This document shows, in pieces, positions 15,505-22,550 of a DNA stretch of 26,426 nucleotides. Position 1 is the stretch's first letter. The number at the start of each line of letters is the position of its first letter. Origin of the DNA: Faecalimonas sp. (GTDB taxonomy: Bacteria > Bacillota > Clostridia > Lachnospirales > Lachnospiraceae); the NCBI GenBank assembly GCA_020024645.1, contig JAHHTN010000022.1, positions 1-26,426 of the forward strand, written 5' to 3'. The position numbers were made by a program, and so were the translations under genes. The notes beneath the pieces are model-generated. The model did not search any database and was not told the origin of the DNA. It saw only the letters and a program-made list of their open reading frames with translations.

Positions 15505-16049
15505 CATTCGTAATGTATATCATCATAGTCCCCTAAATCATCCTTAAGGAAACCGGATTTACGAACATACATCGGATTGAGCATTTCACCTTTTTCTTGA
15601 AGTAAGGTGAATTTATAATCCAGCAGTGCTGCCGGTACATAAAGTATTTTGGCAGTTTCAAAAAATGAGTATTCGGAAAGGTGCTCCAAAACTTTCTTAT
15701 CTTCGAGAATAAGTTCAGCTACAAAGAAATTGGCTTCATCTTCTTCTTGTGAACCACCGTCTAGAACTTCCATTTCTTGAAAGCCTTTCATCATCGCAAT
15801 TTTTGTATGCAGTATTGCATGACCTAATTCGTGAGCAACCAAAATACGCTCAAGAATTTCATTTACATTACTGTCTATAACTATATTTTTCTGTCTTGAT
15901 TGGTAAAAAAAGAATCCTTTTAATTTCTTTTCCAAGTCGTAGTAATGAATTTTAATTCCTAATAGTTTACATAGCTCATAAGGATCTCTGGTATGGTATT
16001 TCTTTACCAATTTTTCTACTGTATCTATAATATGTTTTGCCGTTCTCAC
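15504..16049 (-). CDS. ImmA/IrrE-family metallopeptidase
   Basis: A 181-aa zinc protease with the HELGH motif in LVAHELGHAILH, and acidic QEEDEANFF downstream supplying the third ligand. In ICEBs1, ImmA cleaves the repressor ImmR to release element genes; the adjacent XRE gene makes the same pairing likely here. GTG 16049 is chosen because GGGAGGTGA lies just upstream, while the GTG at 16073 precedes that site. It lies 61 bp after the repressor gene and ends inside a bidirectional terminator. Confidence 0.85.
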   Translation of the reverse strand: MRTAKHIIDTVEKLVKKYHTRDPYELCKLLGIKIHYYDLEKKLKGFFFYQSRQKNIVIDSNVNEILERILVAHELGHAILHTKIAMMKGFQEMEVLDGGSQEEDEANFFVAELILEDKKVLEHLSEYSFFETAKILYVPAALLDYKFTLLQEKGEMLNPMYVRKSGFLKDDLGDYDDIHYE

Positions 16050-16110
16050 TTGTGTCACCTCCCAATCGAACACAGAAAACGAAACTCTGTGAATGAGGAA
16101 TTAGCACAAT

Positions 16111-16560
16111 TTATTTCTTATCTTTATGCTTCCTGTATTTTTTAGGTGTGAATTTTTCACGAGCATTTTTCTTAGAATCCATATAAACTGCCATGACTGC
16201 TTGGAAGAATACATCTTTTGCTTCTTCGTCCAAATCACCACCCGCAAACAGAGAATTTACTCGTCCTAAAACATCTTGTGCTTCTTTTGCTCCTTTAGAA
16301 CCAAACTTTTCCCTTGCTTCCATAATGAACATATCGTTATCTATTTGGCTTTGCGTATCAGTTTCATCTTCATCAAGCAAATATGATACAGAAATGTGCA
16401 GAGCTTCTGCAAGTTTTCTAATATTGTTCTTTCGAGGGAGGGTTCCCAGTTGTTCGTATGTGTAAAGAGATCTTTCGGAGATACCAGTTAGCTGGGCAAG
16501 CTCCGTCTGAGATAAATTCATAGCTAAACGAGCTTCTTTAATTTTTTCACCAAAAGTCAT
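16111..16560 (-). CDS. Cro/CI-type repressor (ImmR-like) of the element
   Basis: A 149-aa protein with an N-terminal HTH_3 domain: LSQTELAQLTGISERSLYTY (about residues 17-36) and then LRK-type core to ~residue 60. The C-terminal half is acidic and then very basic (KKYRKHKDKK at the end), probably the ImmA-sensitive or dimerisation part. It is transcribed leftward from a promoter at 16670-16698 embedded in repeated TCGGAAGTT-type sites, most likely its own operators. Together with the metallopeptidase it would keep the ICE quiescent. Confidence 0.85.
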   Translation of the reverse strand: MTFGEKIKEARLAMNLSQTELAQLTGISERSLYTYEQLGTLPRKNNIRKLAEALHISVSYLLDEDETDTQSQIDNDMFIMEAREKFGSKGAKEAQDVLGRVNSLFAGGDLDEEAKDVFFQAVMAVYMDSKKNAREKFTPKKYRKHKDKK

Positions 16561-16609
16561 AATCGTTCCGTCCTTTCTAAAAAATATTTTTGCAACTTCC
16601 GATTAGTTA

Positions 16610-16637
16610 TTGACAAACTTCTGAAAATAGATATAAT
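16610..16637 (+). promoter_or_regulatory. Rightward promoter of the regulatory region
   Basis: TTGACA (16610-16615) and TATAAT (16632-16637), both perfect, are 16 bp apart. Expected start is near 16644, reading towards the activator-like gene at 16856. An AAACTTCTGA site lies in the spacer. Confidence 0.7.
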
Positions 16638-16669
16638 TAGTGTTGAAACAGAAGTTTAACTTCGATTAC

Positions 16670-16698
16670 ATTATATATCGGAAGTTTAAAGATGTCAA
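16670..16698 (-). promoter_or_regulatory. Leftward promoter of the repressor-protease operon
   Basis: Reading leftward, TTGACA (16698-16693) and TATAAT (16675-16670), both perfect, are 17 bp apart. Expected start is near 16663, so this promoter faces and overlaps the rightward one. A TCGGAAGTTT site fills the spacer. Confidence 0.75.
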
Positions 16699-16855
16699 GA
16701 ACTTCCGAATGCAAACTTCTGATTTGTTCCGAACATGAAAATAAACTTATCGAAAAAATCAATTCGCCTGTTTACAGTATTTGTTTCCCTTTAGCTGAAT
16801 ACAGGCTTAGAAAGGAATTTAAAATTATGTGATTGACATCTGAAAGGAGTCTTTT

Positions 16856-17416
16856 ATGAGCAGAAACAATACACAAGCGTTAAACAGTATTCGTATGCTG
16901 TGCAGAATGCAGCAGGTAGATGAGAAAGTTCTATATGAACGCTCTAAGCTGATTTTATCAATTTATAGAGATGTCTGCTGGTCAACAGTTGGTCGTGCAG
17001 ACGAGGTACACGAAGATTTGATTTGTTACTGCGGTTCTAATTTGGATAATGCTTTAATTTATTTGGAAACCTTTGCTCCGGATGAAGCAAGAGAACGTTT
17101 CGAGGAACGCATTCGCAGTTTGTTTGAAACCAAGTGGTTGATCGAGCTTGTGGATAGTACCATGCTTCGAGTAAGGGAATATCCATGCAGAGGAGATTTG
17201 TATTGTGAAATTTTATCGAAGTGTTACCTTACTCGTTTCAAATATAGAGAATCTGAATTACTTGAAATCTTAGATATGGAACGCAGTAGTTTTTATGACC
17301 GCAAAAAAGAAGCCATTATGTTATTTGGCTTATCCCTTTGGGGAAGCAGCCTTCCAAAATTAAAAAATTTCCTCATTGATACGAAGGAAGAATGTGAGGA
17401 ATGGTATTACGGTTAG
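16856..17416 (+). CDS. Putative ICE transcription activator with C-terminal HTH
   Basis: A 186-aa soluble, mostly helical protein. The C-terminal block YRESELLEILDMERSSFYDR (about 140-159) has the helix-turn-helix pattern of ArpU/RinA-like or sigma-region-4-like regulators, with KKEAIMLFG after it. The first ~120 residues are helical without a motif I know. AAAGGAG precedes the ATG. It lies downstream of the rightward promoter controlled by the operator cluster, the position expected for an activator released on induction. Three AGTCCGAC repeats begin inside its stop codon and may be its binding sites. Confidence 0.6.
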   Translation: MSRNNTQALNSIRMLCRMQQVDEKVLYERSKLILSIYRDVCWSTVGRADEVHEDLICYCGSNLDNALIYLETFAPDEARERFEERIRSLFETKWLIELVDSTMLRVREYPCRGDLYCEILSKCYLTRFKYRESELLEILDMERSSFYDRKKEAIMLFGLSLWGSSLPKLKNFLIDTKEECEEWYYG

Positions 17417-17467
17417 TCCGACTAAAATCCGATAAAAGTCCGACAGTTTCCCTACTGAAAGTCCGAC
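17415..17467. repeat. Three spaced AGTCCGAC direct repeats
   Basis: AGTCCGAC occurs at 17415-17422, 17437-17444 and 17460-17467, spaced 22 and 23 bp (two helical turns), with a partial ATCCGAT at 17427-17433. Helically phased direct repeats suggest cooperative binding by an activator, or iterons. Confidence 0.6.
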
Positions 17468-17534
17468 TTATAAAGTGTTAAGCTTGGTATGCTGGGAGAT
17501 AGCAGCATATTAAGAAAACTACATATTATCTTAT

Positions 17535-17568
17535 TGCCTCGTGCCAATAGCGGTGCGGGGCATTTTTT
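17535..17568 (+). terminator. Rho-independent terminator
   Basis: TGCCTCGTGCC (17535-17545) pairs with GGTGCGGGGCA (17552-17562) including G-U pairs, followed by six T. It separates the activator-like gene from the next XRE gene. Confidence 0.7.
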
Positions 17569-17587
17569 ATGCCGTCTTCCAGACATT

Positions 17588-17628
17588 GCATAAACGGAAA
17601 CCTGAAATTATTGGTTTCTGAGTTATGC
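17588..17628 (+). promoter_or_regulatory. Hairpin just upstream of the second XRE gene
   Basis: GCATAA (17588-17593) pairs with TTATGC (17623-17628), and GGAAACC with GGTTTC inside. AAGGAGG follows at once, so the hairpin may modulate translation of the gene at 17647. Confidence 0.35.
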
Positions 17629-17646
17629 CGTTAAGGAGGAAACGGT

Positions 17647-17934
17647 ATGTATTACGATCAAAAAGAAAGTGGAAAAAGGATTGCCGAGCTTAGGAGAGTA
17701 AAGGGATATACGCAAGAAGAGCTTGCAGAACAGTTAAATATAGCTACAAGCTCTATCGGTAATATTGAGCGAGGTGTCAGAGGAATTTCTATTGATTTAT
17801 TAGTAGAGATTGCTTGTTTATTTAATGTTTCAACAGATTATATTTTGCTTGGCAAGGATTTAAGAAACGATGAAGCGAAGAAAGACTTGCAAAAAGTAAT
17901 CTCATTGATGATGAGTTTAGAAAAAAAGCTATAA
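17647..17934 (+). CDS. XRE-family regulator, 95 aa
   Basis: A one-domain HTH_3 protein. IAELRRVKGYTQEELAEQLN (about residues 12-31) and ATSSIGNIERGVRGISIDLL (~33-52) are the standard five-helix Cro/CI core, followed by a short helical C-terminus. AAGGAGG precedes the ATG. Its place between the activator-like gene and the mazF-recombinase region suggests control of excision genes, but its target is not evident. Confidence 0.8.
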   Translation: MYYDQKESGKRIAELRRVKGYTQEELAEQLNIATSSIGNIERGVRGISIDLLVEIACLFNVSTDYILLGKDLRNDEAKKDLQKVISLMMSLEKKL

Positions 17935-17954
17935 CCCATTCTCAGAGAATGGGT
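17934..17954 (+). terminator. Hairpin directly after the XRE gene
   Basis: ACCCATTCT (17934-17942) and AGAATGGGT (17946-17954) are perfect arms around a CAG loop. No T-run follows, so it may stabilise the mRNA end instead of terminating. Confidence 0.45.
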
Positions 17955-18058
17955 AATCCATTCTACGAGGTCATAAAAATCAGAAATGAAATCAGTTAAA
18001 CTTTAGATGTACTCAAGAAAAGTACAAAAAACTTGGATCTTTGAAAATTGAATATCAT

Positions 18059-18318
18059 TCATCAGGTACGTTCCTGTTGTTGGTGTGAAAACATCAGCCA
18101 CGTCAGTGATACGCCATAACTGTACGAAGTAAATAAGCAAATCAAAAATATTATTTACAGGATTACACGAGCGAGTCTTATCAGCTAGTAAATATTGAGT
18201 AGCTCTCAATAAGGCAATGAAAGCAACAGGTACAATGATACTTCTCTACGGAGCTGGCGGAGAACCCGGCAGAGGGCAGAAACCCTATGGAACTGTTTCG
18301 CTAACAGTCACCTGATGA
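18059..18318 (+). ncRNA. Candidate structured non-coding RNA, class unknown
   Basis: The stretch 17955-18461 holds no convincing gene. Within it TCATCAGGT (18059-18067) is perfectly complementary to ACCTGATGA (18310-18318), closing a 260-nt unit. Inside are possible helices TGGTGT/ACGCCA (18081-18086, 18111-18116), AGGG/CCCT (18273-18276, 18283-18286) and ACTGTT/AACAGT (18292-18297, 18303-18308). It is GC-richer than its flanks in the 18240-18310 part. I do not recognise a known riboswitch, T-box or intron core. The strand is assumed from the flanking genes. A long untranslated leader of the mazF-recombinase operon is the likely setting. Confidence 0.4.
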
Positions 18319-18389
18319 TTTCCCAATAAAGATACTTTATCTCTCCCTAGGGGCGTTTAGAACAAATGTAGGGTTCACATATACGCATG

Positions 18390-18428
18390 GAAAAGCTGCA
18401 ATTGCTTATTTTGCTATTACAGCTTTTC
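18390..18428 (+). promoter_or_regulatory. Perfect 9-bp hairpin in the mazF leader
   Basis: GAAAAGCTG (18390-18398) and CAGCTTTTC (18420-18428) flank a 21-nt loop, 20 bases before the mazF ribosome site. The overlapping in-frame ATG at 18387 would add a leucine-rich stretch but lacks a ribosome site. Attenuation or translational control is possible. Confidence 0.4.
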
Positions 18429-18461
18429 GGTACATACCCAAGAAAAAAGGAGGTCATTTTT

Positions 18462-18854
18462 ATGATGAAGAAAGATTGGGCGTATCGTAGAGGCGATATA
18501 TATTATGCTGATTTGAACCCTGTATGCGGCTCTGAACAAGGAGGAATGCGACCGGTGGTAGTCATTCAGAATAATACCGGTAATAAACATGCACCGACTT
18601 TAATCGTAGCTATGGTAACCACAAAAGTAGGAAATAAACCAAGTTTGCCAACACATTATTTGATTAGAAATAATGACGCATTAGCAGAGCCATCTATTGT
18701 TTTACTTGAACAAATTAGAACGATAGATAAAAAGCGTATTAAATCGTACTTAGGAAAGACAACAGAAAAAGAATTATTGGGAATTGATAAGGCACTTCTT
18801 AGAAGTCTATCGTTAAATTATTTGATTTCTGTCAAAGAAGCAAGAATGGGGTGA
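18462..18854 (+). CDS. MazF/PemK-family endoribonuclease toxin
   Basis: A 130-aa protein with the MazF core: RRGDIYYADLNPVCGSEQGG (about 9-28) followed by RPVVVIQN, with the catalytic Arg in the GxRPV turn and a Thr in VAMVTTK. MazF enzymes cut single-stranded mRNA at short sites. ATG 18462 is chosen from AAAGGAGG eight bases upstream. There is no MazE-like antitoxin before it; the small gene six bases downstream could fill that role or be unrelated. In an ICE it may stabilise the element. Confidence 0.82.
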   Translation: MMKKDWAYRRGDIYYADLNPVCGSEQGGMRPVVVIQNNTGNKHAPTLIVAMVTTKVGNKPSLPTHYLIRNNDALAEPSIVLLEQIRTIDKKRIKSYLGKTTEKELLGIDKALLRSLSLNYLISVKEARMG

Positions 18855-18860
18855 TAACGG

Positions 18861-19100
18861 ATGAATGCAGAACAAATGAAAAATATAGATATTCGTACCG
18901 TTGACCCTAAAGAGCTTGTGGAGCGTGAATCGGTAAAGGTGGATATGAGCCTTCCACGAGAAGAAAGAATTAAAGAATATATCAAGCAGATTAAAAATCC
19001 ATATTGCTATCTTGATGGTGATGTGGTTGTAAAAGTCAGTTTTCAAGAGGAAGGAGTGACATTGGAACAGCGATTAGAAGCATATATTCGCAGTTTGTAG
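18861..19100 (+). CDS. Small conserved-looking ICE protein, 79 aa
   Basis: An acidic 79-residue soluble protein (DIRTVDPKELVERESVKVDM near residues 9-28, and a strand pair YLDGDVVVKVSF near 49-60). It starts six bases after mazF and is probably co-transcribed with it. Comparable small proteins are found beside serine recombinases in related elements, as far as I recall. Candidate roles are antitoxin or recombination directionality factor; neither is shown by the sequence. Confidence 0.55.
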   Translation: MNAEQMKNIDIRTVDPKELVERESVKVDMSLPREERIKEYIKQIKNPYCYLDGDVVVKVSFQEEGVTLEQRLEAYIRSL

Positions 19101-19109
19101 AATTGTCAA

Positions 19110-19135
19110 GGGTGTCGAGAACAGTCTCGACATCC
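19110..19135 (+). promoter_or_regulatory. Strong hairpin upstream of the recombinase operon
   Basis: GGGTGTCGAGA (19110-19120) pairs with TCTCGACATCC (19125-19135) over 11 bp with one G-U pair and an ACAG loop. No T-run follows. It lies 53 bases before the first recombinase start and may be a regulatory stem or a protein site. Confidence 0.45.
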
Positions 19136-19188
19136 TAAACAAATTCCCGTAAAAAGGGTACTCTGCTGGTGAAAGGAGATGATTCATT

Positions 19189-20820
19189 ATGGCAGAAAAA
19201 ATATGGAATGTCGGAGCATATACGAGACTTTCTCGTGATGATGGCGATAAAGCTGAAAGTGAATCAATCGGAAGCCAGAAAGAGATTATCCGAGATTTTA
19301 TTCAGAATAAAAAAGATATGGTCATCATTAAAGAATATGTTGATGACGGTTATTCAGGAGTAAGTTTTGAAAGACCCGGATTTAAACAAATGATGGAAGA
19401 TGTTAAGGTAAAGAAAATCGACTGTATCATTTGTAAAGACTTATCCCGTTTTGCAAGAAACTACATAGACTCAGGTCGTTATCTTGAAAAGATATTCCCT
19501 TTTATTGGAGTAAGATTTATTGCAATCAATGATAACTATGATAGTGCCGGAGAAAAATCACAGTCAGATTCTCTGATTGTACCATTTAAGAATTTAATCA
19601 ATGACGCTTATTGTAAGGATATTTCCATGAAGATTCGCAGTCAGCTTGATATTAAAAGAAAGATGGGAGATTTCATTGGTGCATTTGCAGTCTATGGCTA
19701 TAAGAAAGACCCTGAAAACAAGAATAAGCTTCTTGTTGATGAACAGGCAGCACAAGTTGTAGAACTCATTTTCCGTTTAAGACTTCAAGGTATGAGTAAT
19801 TCAGGTATCGCAGAAAAGCTTAATGATATGGGAGTGCTTAGTCCTATGGAATATAAACGATCTAATGGAATGAGATACGAATCAGGATTCAGAGCCAATG
19901 AAAGAGCATTATGGACACCTGTTGCAGTTCTTAGGATTCTAACTAATGAGGTTTATCTTGGAACGCTCATTCAGCATAAGCGAGGGACACCGAATTATAA
20001 GGTAAAAAAGGAAATTCAATATAACCGAGAAGATTGGATTGTGATAGAAGAAAATCACGAAGCGATTGTTACAAAAATTGATTTTGATACAGTGCAGTCA
20101 TTGCTTCAACGAGATGTGCGAGTAGCACCGCAAGAAGAATCTGTACACCTGTTTTCCGGTTATGTTCATTGTGGAGATTGTGAACATACAATGGTTCGTA
20201 AAACCGTTCCAAGTAGAGGTAAGAAATATTACTACTATGTATGTTCTACTCACAAAGCAAAGCTTGGTTGCAGTTCTCATAGCTTCAGCGAAAGCAAACT
20301 TAATAAGATTGTGCTGTCGCTTGTACAAGACCATATTCAGCAGATATGCAGACTTGACGAGGTATTGGATTACATAGCCGCACTTCCGGAAAGTCAAAGA
20401 GAGATATTCAATTACGATGCTCAACTGAAAAAGCTAAATGAAGAAATTCAAAGGTTTCAAGATTTGAAGCTTAATCTTTACAGTGATATGGCAGATGGTG
20501 TCATAAGTAAGGAAGAATATATGGAGTTTCGTGCCGGTTATGACAGAAAAATTCAAGCAAGACAACAATCTCTTATTCAATTAAAGGAAGAGCGAGAGCA
20601 GGCTGTAGAAAGCAATCAAAGAAGTGTTACTTGGATAGAGCTTTTCAAACAGTACGAAAATATTACGGAGCTTCAAAGGTCTGTGATTGTGAATTTAATT
20701 GAACGAATTATTATCTATGACTCAAAGCATATTGAAGTTGTTTTTCGTTACGAAGACCAGCTTCATAGTGCAATGCAGTATGTAGAAAGAATTTCAGAAA
20801 TAATTGAGGAGGTTGTCTGA
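19189..20820 (+). CDS. Large serine recombinase 1 of 3
   Basis: A 543-aa site-specific recombinase. The resolvase domain covers residues 1-150 with nucleophile S15 in YTRLSRDD and the arginines of KDLSRFARN. The recombinase domain (~165-280) contains AVYGYKKDPEN. A zinc ribbon follows (CGDCEHTM and YVCSTHKAKLGC, ~325-363), then a coiled-coil C-terminus. It resembles TndX/TnpX-type enzymes that excise and insert Gram-positive elements. AAAGGAG precedes the ATG. All catalytic landmarks seem intact. The next gene starts two bases after its stop. Confidence 0.92.
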   Translation: MAEKIWNVGAYTRLSRDDGDKAESESIGSQKEIIRDFIQNKKDMVIIKEYVDDGYSGVSFERPGFKQMMEDVKVKKIDCIICKDLSRFARNYIDSGRYLEKIFPFIGVRFIAINDNYDSAGEKSQSDSLIVPFKNLINDAYCKDISMKIRSQLDIKRKMGDFIGAFAVYGYKKDPENKNKLLVDEQAAQVVELIFRLRLQGMSNSGIAEKLNDMGVLSPMEYKRSNGMRYESGFRANERALWTPVAVLRILTNEVYLGTLIQHKRGTPNYKVKKEIQYNREDWIVIEENHEAIVTKIDFDTVQSLLQRDVRVAPQEESVHLFSGYVHCGDCEHTMVRKTVPSRGKKYYYYVCSTHKAKLGCSSHSFSESKLNKIVLSLVQDHIQQICRLDEVLDYIAALPESQREIFNYDAQLKKLNEEIQRFQDLKLNLYSDMADGVISKEEYMEFRAGYDRKIQARQQSLIQLKEEREQAVESNQRSVTWIELFKQYENITELQRSVIVNLIERIIIYDSKHIEVVFRYEDQLHSAMQYVERISEIIEEVV

Positions 20821-20822
20821 TT

Positions 20823-22550
20823 ATGGCAAGAAGAGCAAGAAGAACATATAAAGAAGCTATTGAATCCATAAAGCCTGTTGCCCCTGAACAAGTGTTGGAA
20901 TGGCAGACAGCGATTTATGCAAGACTTTCCATTGAAAACAGTGGTAAAGATGATAAAGGTGAATCTATTGAGGGTCAGATTGAAATCTGCAAAGAGTATG
21001 TGGAAGAACACCCATATCTTCATTTGGTTGATGTTTATTGCGATAATGGCTGGACAGGAACGAATACCAATCGTCCTGAGTTTCAAAGGTTATTAAACGA
21101 CATCAATAACGGAAAGATAAAAGCACTTGTTATCAAGGACTTTTCAAGGTTTTCTCGTGATTATATTGAAGCCGGAAATCTGCTTGAAAATGTATTCCCT
21201 TTTATGGGAGTAAGATTTATTTCGGTATCTGATAATTACGATAGCTTTGAAACAGACGGTTCGGCAGAAAGTTTGCTGATTCCATTAAAGAATCTAATTA
21301 ATAGTTACTATTCAAAAGATATTTCAAAGAAAGTATCTACTGCGGTACATACGAAACAACTTGCAGGAGAACATATCCCAAGTATGATTCCGTATGGATA
21401 TATAAAATCAACCACAAGGGAGTATCGTTTTGAGCCTGACCCTGAAACGGCAGCTAATGTTACACGAATCTTTCAAATGAGAATTGATAAAGTTCCACTT
21501 AATCATATTGCAAATACTTTTAATGATGAAGGTATTCCTTCTCCGGGAAAGCTTCGCTACCTCAGAGGACAGACGAGTGATAAACGATATGAAACTTCAA
21601 AGTGGTCGGCGCAACTTATAAAGCAGATTTTAAGAAATCCTACCTATTTAGGACATCTTGTATTTGGAAGAATGCCAACAGCTTTGTATTTGGGGAAACC
21701 TAATTATCAATATGAGCCTGATGAAAGTAAATGGCGTGTACTTGAAAATATGCACGAACCACTTGTATCTCAAGAAGTGTTTGATAAGGCAAAGAAAATG
21801 GAAATTGAAGGACGAAAAGCTTGGGAAGCAAGACTTGAAGAAAGTAAAGAGTATAGAGAAAGCAATCCGCCGATTTTGAAAGGTTTTGTTTACTGTGGCG
21901 AGTGTGGAAGCAAAATGCGATATCATCGTTATCGCCCAGACCAAAAGCTATCAGGCACTTATGAATGTCCAAATTACAAATATAAGAAATGCGGTGGGAC
22001 TCATTCTATCTCTCAAGATAAACTTAAAGAAATTGTATGGAATGTATTATCAGACCAGCTCCATATCTTTTGTGATTTTGAAGAATTGATTCAGAAATTA
22101 AATCATTCCGATAGTGCCACAAAACAACAAGCTATCTATAAGGAAGAAATGCAGAGCATTTTAGTTAAAATCAAGAACAGACAAGGTAAACGAGAAAGGC
22201 TGTATGAGGATTTTACGGAAGGTATTTTGACACCGGAAGAATACCAATATATGAAGCAACAGTTTGATAATGAATATCAGGAACTCAATGCTCAATATAA
22301 TTCTTTACAGATGAAGCAACAGAAATTAAAAAAGGCTTTATCAGATAAAAATGAATGGTATTTACATATGCAGATGATTCAGCAGTCAAAGGAAGTTGAT
22401 GAAAGTGTTCTAAAAGCAATGGTGGATAAGATTATTATTCATCAGCCAGCTTTAAAGGAACGCAGAATCGAAGTAAAACTAAAGTATCAGGATGCATTAG
22501 CTGTTCTGTTATATGCATATGAAGAATTGATGGGAGGCGAAACAAAGTGA
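20823..22550 (+). CDS. Large serine recombinase 2 of 3
   Basis: A 575-aa serine recombinase with an N-terminal basic extension (MARRARRTYKEA), nucleophile S36 in YARLSIEN, KDFSRFSRDYIEAG, recombinase domain with IPYGYIKS, zinc ribbon CGECGSKM with a later YECPNYKYKKC, and a coiled-coil tail. It is clearly divergent from recombinases 1 and 3, so the tandem is not a recent duplication. Its stop overlaps the next start (GTGA). Confidence 0.92.
   Translation: MARRARRTYKEAIESIKPVAPEQVLEWQTAIYARLSIENSGKDDKGESIEGQIEICKEYVEEHPYLHLVDVYCDNGWTGTNTNRPEFQRLLNDINNGKIKALVIKDFSRFSRDYIEAGNLLENVFPFMGVRFISVSDNYDSFETDGSAESLLIPLKNLINSYYSKDISKKVSTAVHTKQLAGEHIPSMIPYGYIKSTTREYRFEPDPETAANVTRIFQMRIDKVPLNHIANTFNDEGIPSPGKLRYLRGQTSDKRYETSKWSAQLIKQILRNPTYLGHLVFGRMPTALYLGKPNYQYEPDESKWRVLENMHEPLVSQEVFDKAKKMEIEGRKAWEARLEESKEYRESNPPILKGFVYCGECGSKMRYHRYRPDQKLSGTYECPNYKYKKCGGTHSISQDKLKEIVWNVLSDQLHIFCDFEELIQKLNHSDSATKQQAIYKEEMQSILVKIKNRQGKRERLYEDFTEGILTPEEYQYMKQQFDNEYQELNAQYNSLQMKQQKLKKALSDKNEWYLHMQMIQQSKEVDESVLKAMVDKIIIHQPALKERRIEVKLKYQDALAVLLYAYEELMGGETK

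Larger units (their letters stand above)
16594..16734. promoter_or_regulatory. Operator cluster, TCGGAAGTTT/AAACTTCYGA sites
   Basis: At least seven related sites lie in 140 bp: AACTTCCGA (16594-16602), AAACTTCTGA (16615-16624), CAGAAGTTT (16649-16657), AACTTCGA (16658-16665), TCGGAAGTTT (16678-16687), AACTTCCGA (16700-16708) and AAACTTCTGA (16713-16722). GTTCCGAAC (16726-16734) is a palindromic relative. They occur in both orientations and overlap both promoters. The neighbouring ImmR-like protein is the obvious ligand. Confidence 0.75.

Noticed and set aside
17415..17467. CRISPR-like array
   Set aside because: Only three 8-bp repeats with 14-15-bp gaps and no cas genes; operator or iteron sites fit better.
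18003..18209. 68-aa minus-strand frame in the gene-free block
   Set aside because: No ribosome site and no protein-like composition; the stretch is better explained as structured RNA.
20098..20424. Open frames on the minus strand within the recombinase genes
   Set aside because: They mirror strong coding frames with intact recombinase motifs, have no ribosome sites and no recognisable domains.
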